Assembly (NCBI GenBank): GCA_903926605.1
Contig: CAIYJV010000228.1
Location: forward strand, 1-32,190
From: an uncultured Bacteroidota bacterium
GTDB lineage: Bacteria > Bacteroidota > Bacteroidia > Chitinophagales > Chitinophagaceae
Length of the DNA: 32,190 nucleotides
Direction: 5' to 3'
Shown: piece after piece, positions 25,252-32,190 of the stretch
Layout: each line of letters begins with the position of its first letter
Numbering within the stretch: position 1 is the stretch's first letter
Program-made: the position numbers and the translations under genes
The notes under the pieces: generated by a model
Told to the model about the DNA's origin: nothing
The model's database searches: none
What the model saw: the letters and a program-made list of their open reading frames with translations, nothing else

Positions 25252-26685
25252 TTATCTGGTTAAAGGGGTGCCGGAATAAAAACCGACTACCTTGGTCTGG
25301 AAAATGTAGGTATAACGTGCCTGTAGATTCGCCAGCATGGCCTTGAAATAATTGTTCTGTTGTATGAGATAGTCGGTCACGTTTGCCAAACCGACATTGT
25401 ATTTGCGTCGCATATTTTCGTAGGCTCTGGTTTCTGCGAGCAGTTGTTCCCGGGTAGCCACATAGTTTCTACTGCCTGCAAGCTGGTTGGCACAGGCTGT
25501 CTCAATATTTTTCCGAAGGTTGTTGCGGACGGCCTGTTCGTTGAGACGGGCATTGCGGACAGCGATCTGGGAAAGCCGCACCCCATTGCGAGCACGGTAA
25601 TTATTAAAAATGGGGACCGTAAGATTGAGTGCAATAAGCTGACTAAAGTTGTCCCTGAACTGGCTGAAAAAAGGATATGGTTTGGAAATGGTGCTACCGA
25701 CGGACCCCATAACCGGCTCTGCAGCATTGTTCTGAAGATAACCGATCACTTCGGTCTGGTACACAGACTGATAACGCGAGAGCGCGCTGTAGTAGTCGCT
25801 GCTCAATCCGCCTGTGAGGCTGAGCGTCGGCATCAGGGCTGCTTTGTTTACCAATAAGTCTGTTTCGTAGGCACGGGTCTTCATAGCAGCGCTTTTCTCG
25901 TCAGGAAACAGTTCGGCGGCCTGCTTGTAGACATCAGCAGAATTGGCAACCGGCTCTGCGACCAGTTCATCGTCGCCTGGTTTTTCGATGGCAAAATCTG
26001 GAGCAATAGGAAGTTCCATCAATTGTTGTAGTTGCACATTGGCCAGTATTACCTGAGTTTCGGCAGTAACTTTTGTGGATCGGTCTGCTGCCAACTGGGC
26101 CTGCAGCACCAGCAAACTGTCTTCCGGCGTCTGACCAACGGCCACGAACAATTCGGTCCGCTTTACCTCAATACTGTCAGACTTAATTTGGCGTTGTGCA
26201 ATCGCCACCACCTCGTTTTCGAACAGTACTTGCTGGTAGGCTGCAGTTATGCTGAGTTGCAGATTGTTTTTCTGGGTTTCCACATCGAGCAGGCCAGATT
26301 GGTATGTGAATTCACTTTCCTTCACCAGATTTCCATATTTCATGCCGTTGAACAGTACTATGGTACTGCTGAGTGAGGGTAAATTACTGGTCGTATTTTG
26401 GTGGGTGACCTGATTGCCTGAAGTATTGATGGTATTGCCAAATTCGAATGTGTGGGCATCAGTAAAGACCAGATTGGGCAGCCGGTTCATTTTAGCCTGA
26501 TCCAGATTTACTGCCTGTACCTCGGCTGATAATTGCTGCTGCTTGTAGGCCACATTGTGTTCGAGCGCGAAATTGATACACTCGTCCAATTTCCAGTTTT
26601 TTGCTGCAGCTGAGGTCGCGGTAGGTTGTGCTACACTGCCTGCAAAAATTGCAATTAGGATGAGATGCAAAATATTGATTTTCAT
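25252..26685 (-). CDS. tolC: TolC-family outer-membrane efflux protein
   Basis: The 477-residue protein has a signal peptide (about 1-28) and two copies of the outer-membrane efflux repeat: the first opens WKLDECINFALEHNVAYKQ and the second is in the C-terminal half (LNLTVPIFNNYRARNGVRLSQ). Long helices with few Cys fit a TolC-type channel. The final part, KYNVGLANVTDYLIQQNNYFKAML, is a typical end. It is the first gene of the efflux operon, with a long AT-rich leader region of over 300 bases upstream and no clear TAnnTTTG box. The gene symbol is by role in the operon. Confidence 0.93.
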   Translation of the reverse strand: MKINILHLILIAIFAGSVAQPTATSAAAKNWKLDECINFALEHNVAYKQQQLSAEVQAVNLDQAKMNRLPNLVFTDAHTFEFGNTINTSGNQVTHQNTTSNLPSLSSTIVLFNGMKYGNLVKESEFTYQSGLLDVETQKNNLQLSITAAYQQVLFENEVVAIAQRQIKSDSIEVKRTELFVAVGQTPEDSLLVLQAQLAADRSTKVTAETQVILANVQLQQLMELPIAPDFAIEKPGDDELVAEPVANSADVYKQAAELFPDEKSAAMKTRAYETDLLVNKAALMPTLSLTGGLSSDYYSALSRYQSVYQTEVIGYLQNNAAEPVMGSVGSTISKPYPFFSQFRDNFSQLIALNLTVPIFNNYRARNGVRLSQIAVRNARLNEQAVRNNLRKNIETACANQLAGSRNYVATREQLLAETRAYENMRRKYNVGLANVTDYLIQQNNYFKAMLANLQARYTYIFQTKVVGFYSGTPLTR

Positions 26686-27040
26686 AATTTTATGCTCTAT
26701 TTCCGATCATTTGCGGGGAATTCGGTCCATTGTATTGCAGACCCGGAAGAATTAATAAAAAATAATTAAAAATTATCGCCAATCAACGACTATCAAGACG
26801 AGAAATGATTTTGAACATTACCCCGGTTGTCACCTAAATGATGAACGGAATAAAACACTGTTGTGGGCTTAATTTAGATAGTCTACAGTTCGGTGTACTT
26901 TATTGGACTATCTGAAAGCGAATAAGTAACCAAACCTGAAAAATAATAGCTGTTGGTTTTTGATGTACTGCGATAAATAGAAAAAACGCAAAAAGTTATT
27001 AATGTACATCAACCAGTAGGCACTATTTTCTTGCACCTTG
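26686..27040. other. Intergenic region upstream of tolC operon with two inverted repeats
   Basis: The 355 bases are AT-rich and hold no convincing gene. Two inverted repeats are visible: AGATAGTC at 26876-26883 with GACTATCT at 26906-26913, and TTGATGTAC at 26959-26967 with GTACATCAA at 27004-27012. Either could be an operator for the efflux operon; the second is nearer the rhomboid gene end and could instead act at its 3' end. Confidence 0.45.
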
Positions 27041-27736
27041 CTAATGCAGGAAGTAAAACCATACTGCCCAAAGCAAAAAGTAATAGGCGACGAACTGCAG
27101 AATACTGAGCAACAGATTTTTTTTCCAGTCGGGACATAGTACGACCCCGATAATAATGCCGACCACAAATCCGGAAAGGTGGCCCACATAGGCGGTCTGC
27201 ATGCCTTCGGCTGTGGGATGTTTTACTGCGTTATAAAAGCCTGCAATGTTGATGAGCAAATAGGTAAATCCGGCTACGCCCAGCGGCATGGGCAGCAGAT
27301 TGAGCAAAAGCGAAAACTTCCATGGATTGAATAGCATGAGAGTAGCCAGAATGGTGCAAATAGCCCCGGATGCACCTACGCACGGCATATTGTGGGGATA
27401 ATAAAAACAACTGAATAGCATGGAGGCGACCCCACCTACAAAAAAGACGCTTAGCAGACCTACAGGACCAAGGTGACGCTCCAGCCCCTTGCCAAACAGG
27501 TAAAGGAACACCATATTGCCAAGCAGGTGCATGAGGTTGCCGTGTACGAACAGGGCTGTGAACACACACCACCATCTGCCATGACGAAAAATATTGTCGT
27601 AACTGCAACCGAGCGTGGCATCCTGAAGGCCGTGAGCATAGTTGAGTATGCAACCGATAACCAACAGCCATGTGGCTACCACGGGACCCTGATAGGTGCC
27701 GTGGTTGGAGCTGGCCTGGTAGCGATCGTTATTCAT
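27041..27736 (-). CDS. Rhomboid-family intramembrane serine protease
   Basis: The 231-residue protein has six or so hydrophobic segments and the complete rhomboid set: WW in RHGRWWCVFTALFVHGN, oxyanion Asn74 in HLLGNM, nucleophile Ser123 in GASGA and His186 in YVGHLSG. It cuts within the membrane near the lumen-side end of substrate helices. It is the last gene of an operon with the glycosyltransferase (three bases away) and the HddC-like gene. The operon position suggests a surface-glycan or adhesin-related task, but the substrate is unknown. Confidence 0.92.
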   Translation of the reverse strand: MNNDRYQASSNHGTYQGPVVATWLLVIGCILNYAHGLQDATLGCSYDNIFRHGRWWCVFTALFVHGNLMHLLGNMVFLYLFGKGLERHLGPVGLLSVFFVGGVASMLFSCFYYPHNMPCVGASGAICTILATLMLFNPWKFSLLLNLLPMPLGVAGFTYLLINIAGFYNAVKHPTAEGMQTAYVGHLSGFVVGIIIGVVLCPDWKKNLLLSILQFVAYYFLLWAVWFYFLH

Positions 27737-27739
27737 ACG

Positions 27740-28870
27740 TCAGGAAGGGATGGCTTTCATCAGTACATCGGTGAAAGTTTCCCAGGTATATTTTTTCTTT
27801 TCTTCCAGTATGTTTTGTTGGAGGTGGGGTAGTGAGCCGTGTTCGTAAAACTTCAGTATGGCATCGGCAATTGCGGTCGGATTGGTCTCGGCTACGAAAC
27901 CCACTTTGCCATCGGGCACTACTTCAGCCAGTCCGCCTACATTGGTGACCACCATGGGTTTTTCGAAGTGGTAGGCGATCTGGGTGATACCACTCTGGGT
28001 GGCATGTTTGTATGGCTGCACCACCAGATCTGCTGCACTGAAATAGTAGCGCACTTCGCTGTTGGGGATAAAATCGGTGCGCATGACAACAGCATCGCCG
28101 AGTGAATGGTCTGTGATGATCTGGTTATTCTGCTCCTCTAGCGACTTATTATAGTATTCGCCGGCAGCAATGAGGCGTATTCCGGCTTTGCGAATACGGT
28201 CGTCGGCCATGGCGTGCAACAACAGGTCGAGACCCTTGTATTCGCGGATGAACCCAAAGAACAAGATGTATTTCCGGTCTGGGTCGAGGCCGAGTTTTGC
28301 ACAGGCTTCGGCTTTTGAAACGCCGGTGTCATAACTGTCGTAAACCGGGTGGGGTGTAAACACAGCAGCCTTGGAAGTAAATGTTTTTACGTCGCCCAAA
28401 ACGTCGCGGCTCATGGTCACGAACGCATCTACGGCACCAATGAAATAATTGGTGAATGGGCGGTCGCCGGGACGTTTCTCGTGGGGGATGATGTTGTCTA
28501 CTATGCACAACACCCGTGTCTTGCCATTTTTACGGGCCTGTCGCAGAATGGTTCCGAAACAGGGGCCCATAAAGGGTAACCAGTATTTGACGATGATAAG
28601 GTCATATCGCTCCCGGTTGATACGACTGCCCACGGACAGCCAGTTGAGGGGGTTGACGGAGTTGACGACAGTCTGAATATTCAGATTTGCGGGCGCCGGC
28701 TCGTCGGTGAACTGTGTTTTGCCGGGGAACAGGAACGAGGGGTATTGCAGTGAGAAAGAATAGATCACTACTTCATGGCCCTGGTTTTGCAGTTCCGTGG
28801 CCAGGCGCTCGTTGAAAGCGGCCAGTCCGCCGCGCAGCGGGTGCGCCGATCCGATCAATGCAATTTTCAT
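27740..28870 (-). CDS. Glycosyltransferase family 4 protein
   Basis: The 376-residue enzyme has a GT-B fold. The N-terminal half opens MKIALIGSAHPLRGGLAAFNE (glycine-rich acceptor loop), and the C-terminal half carries 'YILFFGFIREYKGLD', the donor-binding run 'YYFSAADLVVQPYKHATQSG' and a likely E in the 'KPMVVTNVGGLAEVV' run. This is the GT1/GT4 layout that adds hexoses to lipid-linked glycans. Its 5' end overlaps the HddC-like gene by four bases (ATGA). Donor sugar is unknown, though the adjacent HddC-like gene suggests a GDP-activated sugar. Confidence 0.9.
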   Translation of the reverse strand: MKIALIGSAHPLRGGLAAFNERLATELQNQGHEVVIYSFSLQYPSFLFPGKTQFTDEPAPANLNIQTVVNSVNPLNWLSVGSRINRERYDLIIVKYWLPFMGPCFGTILRQARKNGKTRVLCIVDNIIPHEKRPGDRPFTNYFIGAVDAFVTMSRDVLGDVKTFTSKAAVFTPHPVYDSYDTGVSKAEACAKLGLDPDRKYILFFGFIREYKGLDLLLHAMADDRIRKAGIRLIAAGEYYNKSLEEQNNQIITDHSLGDAVVMRTDFIPNSEVRYYFSAADLVVQPYKHATQSGITQIAYHFEKPMVVTNVGGLAEVVPDGKVGFVAETNPTAIADAILKFYEHGSLPHLQQNILEEKKKYTWETFTDVLMKAIPS

Positions 28871-29565
28871 GGGAACATTTTTTTAAAATCGTCCTGTACT
28901 TTGGCATAGTCTTCCGGAATGCCAATATCTATGAAATAGTCCTGGCTCCGGCTGCCAAAGAACCTGCCCTGAGCTACAAATTGCTCGAGGTATTCTTTTT
29001 CGAAAGAGAATTTTTGTGGAAGGTTGCGGGAGAGGAACGCATCTCTGTTGACGAGGTACACACCGCCATTGATGAGTCCGTGTTCCATATAGCGTTTCTC
29101 GGCAAAAGATATGATGGCATCAGTGTTATCGGTATTGACCACTCCATAGCGTTCGAAGTGGTGCATTTCGCGGAGCGCTATTGTGGTTTCGGCATGGTGT
29201 TCCATGTGGAAATTTGCTAATGCGGAGAGGTCTATGTCGAACAATGTGTCGCCGTTCAGCACAACTACGTTGCTGGTTGTAGCCTGCTTCATGGCGAGCT
29301 GGATCCCACCGCCGGTGCCGAGGGGTTCGTACTCTATCACCCATTCGCACGGGAAGGGCAGGTTATGCTGCCCGAGCCACTCTATCACCACTTCATGTTT
29401 GAAACCCAGAGAAAGAATGGCTTTCGTGCAGCCCTGCCGCGAAAGGTATTCGAGAATATAGGCCAGAAATGGTCTTCCGTTTACACCGGCCATACATTTA
29501 GGGTATGCACCTATTACACCTTGTAAACGGGTACCGAGTCCACCTGCAAGTATTATTGCTTCCAT
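28867..29565 (-). CDS. hddC: Sugar-1-phosphate nucleotidyltransferase, HddC-like
   Basis: The 232-residue enzyme begins MEAIILAGGLGTRLQG, the nucleotide-binding loop of the NTP-transferase fold; PKCMAGVNGRPFLAYIL, LNGDTLFDIDL and YFIDIGIPEDY are the other conserved blocks. The sequence is close to HddC, which attaches GMP to D-glycero-D-manno-heptose-1-phosphate for glycan assembly; other hexose guanylyltransferases are possible. ATG 29565 is chosen over TTG 29592, which would add nine residues lacking family character. It is the first gene of an operon with the GT4 and rhomboid genes and has its own -7 box 24 bases upstream. No other heptose-pathway genes are in the window. Confidence 0.85.
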   Translation of the reverse strand: MEAIILAGGLGTRLQGVIGAYPKCMAGVNGRPFLAYILEYLSRQGCTKAILSLGFKHEVVIEWLGQHNLPFPCEWVIEYEPLGTGGGIQLAMKQATTSNVVVLNGDTLFDIDLSALANFHMEHHAETTIALREMHHFERYGVVNTDNTDAIISFAEKRYMEHGLINGGVYLVNRDAFLSRNLPQKFSFEKEYLEQFVAQGRFFGSRSQDYFIDIGIPEDYAKVQDDFKKMFP

Positions 29566-29589
29566 CGTATCTGTCTTTGGCTGTTGTGG

Positions 29590-29597
29590 CAAAGTTA
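29590..29597 (-). promoter_or_regulatory. Bacteroidota -7 promoter box for the hddC-GT4-rhomboid operon
   Basis: The minus strand reads TAACTTTG (exact TAnnTTTG), 24 bases before the ATG at 29565. It separates the operon from truB upstream. Confidence 0.55.
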
Positions 29598-29702
29598 ATC
29601 AGCGGCAGCCGAAAAAGCCTAAACGAACATCCAGACGGCAGTCGGGTGTTTGTTCATTGCGTACCTTATACTCATTCCAACGTTTATCGCCGGTCTGCAC
29701 AA

Positions 29703-30419
29703 TCAGGGCCTTGTTGTCGCAGCCCGGCGTTGCTCGGCCTCTTCTTTCCAAATATCCTTGTATTGGTTTGGCGTAAGGGCGTCATCTGCTTTGAAGTTGC
29801 CGATTTTGGTGCGGCGCAATTCCTGAAGATAGGCCCCACAACCCAATATTTCGCCCATATCGTGCGCAAGGGATCGTATGTAGGTACCGGTGCTGCACAA
29901 TACACGGAAATGAACCTCCGGCAAGTTGATGGCAGTGATCTCAAATTCGCCGATCGTTACCGGGCGGGCATCAAGGGTTATTTCCGCTCCCGCGCGGGCC
30001 AGGTCGTAAGCGCGTTTTCCGTCTTTTTTAATGGCGGAATGTATGGGTGGCACTTGCATAATGTCGCCGGTAAACTGCAATGCTGCGGTCTTTATCATCT
30101 CTTCTGTAATGTGCTCCCAGGGCTTAAAATTGCCCGGAGCACTTTCCAGGTCATAGGTCTCTGTTTCGGCGCCAAAGTGAAATATACCGGTGTACTCCTT
30201 GGGCAATTGCTGATAACTTGATATCTGCTTGGTCATATCGCCGGTGCAGCAAATGAGCAGGCCGGTAGCCAGCGGGTCAAGCGTGCCACAATGGCCTATC
30301 TTGGCCCGGAGGGCGATCTTAATAAAATTGACCGCATCGAAAGAAGTCCATTTATAGGGTTTGTCTATCAGTATTACACCACCTTTCTTCAGCTCGGCGA
30401 CCGCCGGTATTTTTTGCAT
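29703..30419 (-). CDS. truB: tRNA pseudouridine(55) synthase
   Basis: The 238-residue enzyme makes pseudouridine 55 in the T-loop of tRNAs. Motif I (GGVILIDKPYKWTSFDAV) and the catalytic block GHCGTLDPLATGLL with Asp48 are intact; RVLCSTGTYIRSLAHDMG is the family's later motif. The C-terminus lacks an added PUA domain, as in short bacterial forms. ATG 30419 is four bases after a -7 box, so the message may be leaderless. Between it and the hddC operon are 137 bases with no clear gene. Confidence 0.97.
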   Translation of the reverse strand: MQKIPAVAELKKGGVILIDKPYKWTSFDAVNFIKIALRAKIGHCGTLDPLATGLLICCTGDMTKQISSYQQLPKEYTGIFHFGAETETYDLESAPGNFKPWEHITEEMIKTAALQFTGDIMQVPPIHSAIKKDGKRAYDLARAGAEITLDARPVTIGEFEITAINLPEVHFRVLCSTGTYIRSLAHDMGEILGCGAYLQELRRTKIGNFKADDALTPNQYKDIWKEEAEQRRAATTRP

Positions 30420-30423
30420 CTGG

Positions 30424-30431
30424 CAAATTTA
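30424..30431 (-). promoter_or_regulatory. Bacteroidota -7 promoter box for truB
   Basis: The minus strand reads TAAATTTG (exact TAnnTTTG), with its last base five positions before the truB ATG. Transcription would begin at about the start codon. Confidence 0.5.
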
Positions 30432-30512
30432 AGACACGCAGTTCACTTATCCCCACGGAAAAGCAACCTGTGTGAAACAGGCTGGGGGTCTGATGAAGTA
30501 CTGCCGGGGAAA

Positions 30513-30752
30513 TTATTTCTTGGACAAATGGTCTTCGATAGATCGTATCATATCTCCGACATTAGACCATTTCTGGATCTCAAGAGATTTGAATTTGATC
30601 TTAAAAAAACGCTCTACTTCCACAACAAGACTGATATGGGAGATGGAGGTCCATTTTTCGATATCGCCAGCCACCGTGGCTTCCGTAACGGTAATATCCT
30701 GTGTGCGGAACACTTTTTTCATGATACCGGTTACGTCGCTGAGAATGTCCAT
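30513..30752 (-). CDS. Acyl carrier protein
   Basis: The 79-residue protein is a carrier-protein domain: MDILSDVTGIMKKVF, then the attachment block EKWTSISHISLVVEVE with the likely phosphopantetheine Ser36, and a helix ending SIEDHLSKK. Instead of the usual D-S-L the site reads T-S-I, a form seen beside FkbH-like proteins. The ATG at 30752 is chosen; an upstream extension reads as non-family sequence. It follows the FkbH-like gene by ten bases, so it is probably its partner carrier for a three-carbon glyceryl-type unit rather than the fatty-acid ACP. Confidence 0.85.
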   Translation of the reverse strand: MDILSDVTGIMKKVFRTQDITVTEATVAGDIEKWTSISHISLVVEVERFFKIKFKSLEIQKWSNVGDMIRSIEDHLSKK

Positions 30753-30762
30753 ATATGTGCTA

Positions 30763-32190
30763 TTATTTTTTGTTGATAAAGTGATTTCTGGTGTTAAAGG
30801 TAGTAATATCCAGCGTCCAGATGTTTTCGCCGGTTTTTTCCATGCCCAGGGTGGTATAGTGATTTTCAACCAGCTTGTTTTTGGCAGTCGGGATATATTC
30901 GCCTATCAGGCTTTTGTATCCCAGATCGCGCAACGATTCCACTATGTAGTTGAGCACATATTCTTCCACGCCGCGTTTCAGCACCCGGCAACTCATGAGC
31001 CAGGTATTGATGAAGGCTTCGCCATTGTCGCGCAGTTCTACAATGATGATGGATATCAATCCGTAGTCGCCAAACTTGTCCCTGAGTTTTACAGAAAGCG
31101 TAAGGTATTTTTTGTCGCCGGCTATTTCAACAATGTCGCCCACACTATGTCTTACCGTTCTGAGATTGAACTGGTTGGAGCGCTGACTCAGTTGTGCCAG
31201 TCTGGGGAAATCTTCCTCGGTAAAAGACTCAATCGAACCCGTCATCTCCAGCGATGCAAGATACTCGTCCATGTTGGTCACCGAGAATTGCAGTTTTTTC
31301 CGCTCGGCTTCTTCCTGATATTGTTTGGTGCGTACGCTATCGTTTTCAGAATACGAGGTGGTCTCAAACAGATTAAGGCTCATCAGGAAGTCCAGGTACA
31401 GGGCAGGATCTTCCGGCAGTTCGGGTACGCACACCTGTGGCAGGTTCATGCGCACCACTTCGCGTTCCGCAGGATTATCATCAATGAACACCATGGAATC
31501 GAAGCCTATATTCAGTATTTCCTGTATATACCGGATATTGTCTGCTTTGTTGTTCCAGTTGGCTACAAATACAGATATATCCTCGAGGTGCAGCACCATT
31601 TCGCGGTGATTAATAAAAGGATCTTTTGCTACATCTTCATTGTTTTTAGAGCATACTGCCAGGATGATACCACGTTCCTTCAATTGCTTCAGCCATTTTT
31701 GAAGACCAGTGAAAGCCTTACCGATCGCCAGCGAACCGATTTGGATATTGGCCAGGCCATCATCGCCTATCACTCCGCCCCATAATGTATTGTCGAGATC
31801 CAGGATGACACATTTTCTAAACCTTCCGAGCAACGACGAAATAATACCTGTTGCGGCACCTGCGATGTCCACATAAAAATCCAGTCCGAAATGCAGATCC
31901 GAGTTCACATAAAGACTCCAGTTGCGTGCCTGTTCCACACCTTTCTTGTAGAGCAAGGAATTGACGTCTACCAGAAAAAGGTTTTCAACAGACTCAGACA
32001 ACTTCAGCAGCTTGTAGTTCAGTTCGGTGAGCTGATGGTAAAATGAGGTTCTTACCTTGGCGTAAAAGTTACCGTACACATAGTCGTTCAGCATTTCGAA
32101 AGTGAGGAACAACACTTTTGTTTTAGGCAACTGTTGGGCGAGTTGGCTCACCAGATTGCTGTTCTTTTCCAGAATCAGGTCGGCAAAGGT
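30763..32190 (-). CDS. FkbH-like HAD-IIIC family protein (partial, runs off right edge)
   Basis: The visible 475 codons are open at the right edge: the frame reads on past the GTG at 32151 to base 32190 without a stop, so the N-terminus is outside the window. A HAD domain with KCVILDLDNTLWGGVIGDD (nucleophile Asp) is followed by motifs 'AVCSKNNEDVA' and 'MVFIDDNPAERE', then a C-terminal GNAT-like region with RSNQFNLRT and EYVLNYI. FkbH-type enzymes take a three-carbon unit from 1,3-bisphosphoglycerate and load it on a carrier protein as a glyceryl thioester, which is used in polyketide extender units or for glyceryl decoration of cell-surface glycans. The partner ACP follows ten bases downstream. 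Confidence 0.92.
   Translation of the reverse strand, partial: TFADLILEKNSNLVSQLAQQLPKTKVLFLTFEMLNDYVYGNFYAKVRTSFYHQLTELNYKLLKLSESVENLFLVDVNSLLYKKGVEQARNWSLYVNSDLHFGLDFYVDIAGAATGIISSLLGRFRKCVILDLDNTLWGGVIGDDGLANIQIGSLAIGKAFTGLQKWLKQLKERGIILAVCSKNNEDVAKDPFINHREMVLHLEDISVFVANWNNKADNIRYIQEILNIGFDSMVFIDDNPAEREVVRMNLPQVCVPELPEDPALYLDFLMSLNLFETTSYSENDSVRTKQYQEEAERKKLQFSVTNMDEYLASLEMTGSIESFTEEDFPRLAQLSQRSNQFNLRTVRHSVGDIVEIAGDKKYLTLSVKLRDKFGDYGLISIIIVELRDNGEAFINTWLMSCRVLKRGVEEYVLNYIVESLRDLGYKSLIGEYIPTAKNKLVENHYTTLGMEKTGENIWTLDITTFNTRNHFINKK

Noticed and set aside
26908-27189. Minus-strand reading frame of 93 codons running off the 3' end of the rhomboid gene
   Set aside because: It overlaps the rhomboid gene in another frame and has no family features.
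29599-29751. Small minus-strand reading frame of 50 codons (TTG start) between truB and the hddC operon
   Set aside because: It overlaps the truB 3' end, has no ATG and no recognisable family; its look is plausible but it is too short to support.

Overview
The window reads as chromosomal DNA of a member of the Bacteroidota, probably the Chitinophagia/Sphingobacteriia side (inference). The evidence is two secreted proteins with C-terminal type IX secretion (T9SS) sorting domains, a TamB-like giant, a DUF6089-type beta-barrel, and promoter -7 boxes of the Bacteroidota form TAnnTTTG placed just upstream of many starts. Shine-Dalgarno sequences are mostly absent, and several genes start with GTG or TTG. 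No rRNA, tRNA, CRISPR array, insertion sequence or prophage was seen.

Layout. 0.1-6.4 kb (minus): a Wzt-type ATPase for polysaccharide export, then a 1583-residue TamB-family protein whose 5' end is irregular. 6.5-11 kb: an outer-membrane barrel (+), then three minus-strand envelope genes with mostly separate promoters (SGNH hydrolase, small glucosaminidase, T9SS cargo). 11.1-15.4 kb: an AraC regulator, a secreted unknown, an omega-amidase-type nitrilase, a YkgJ cysteine-cluster protein, a MazF/PemK-type toxin-antitoxin pair and ndk with a strong terminator. 15.4-18.6 kb: a REP-like palindrome, cysS, a RhuM-Fic gene, and a decayed copy of the cysS 5' end and its promoter on the far side of the RhuM-Fic gene. 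18.6-21.9 kb: a CPBP membrane protease and a 12-unit NHL-repeat T9SS protein. 22.0-26.7 kb: a tightly packed tolC-macA-macB(ATPase)-macB(permease) efflux operon. 27.0-32.2 kb (minus): rhomboid protease, glycosyltransferase and HddC-like sugar nucleotidyltransferase in one operon, then truB, and an ACP plus FkbH-like pair that runs off the right edge.

How the genes work together. Most of the window concerns the cell envelope: glycan building and export (Wzt, HddC, GT4, possibly FkbH/ACP), outer-membrane assembly (TamB), wall or glycan trimming (SGNH hydrolase, glucosaminidase), efflux (MacAB-TolC) and surface proteins sent out by T9SS. Housekeeping genes (ndk, cysS, truB) lie between them. The one stretch that looks recently rearranged is 17.1-18.5 kb, where about 1.2 kb carrying RhuM-Fic lies between two copies of the cysS start region. 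The copies diverge from the surrounding sequence at a tRNA-T-loop-like GGGTTCGAA motif. This is the best lead in the window for an undescribed mobile or defence cassette.
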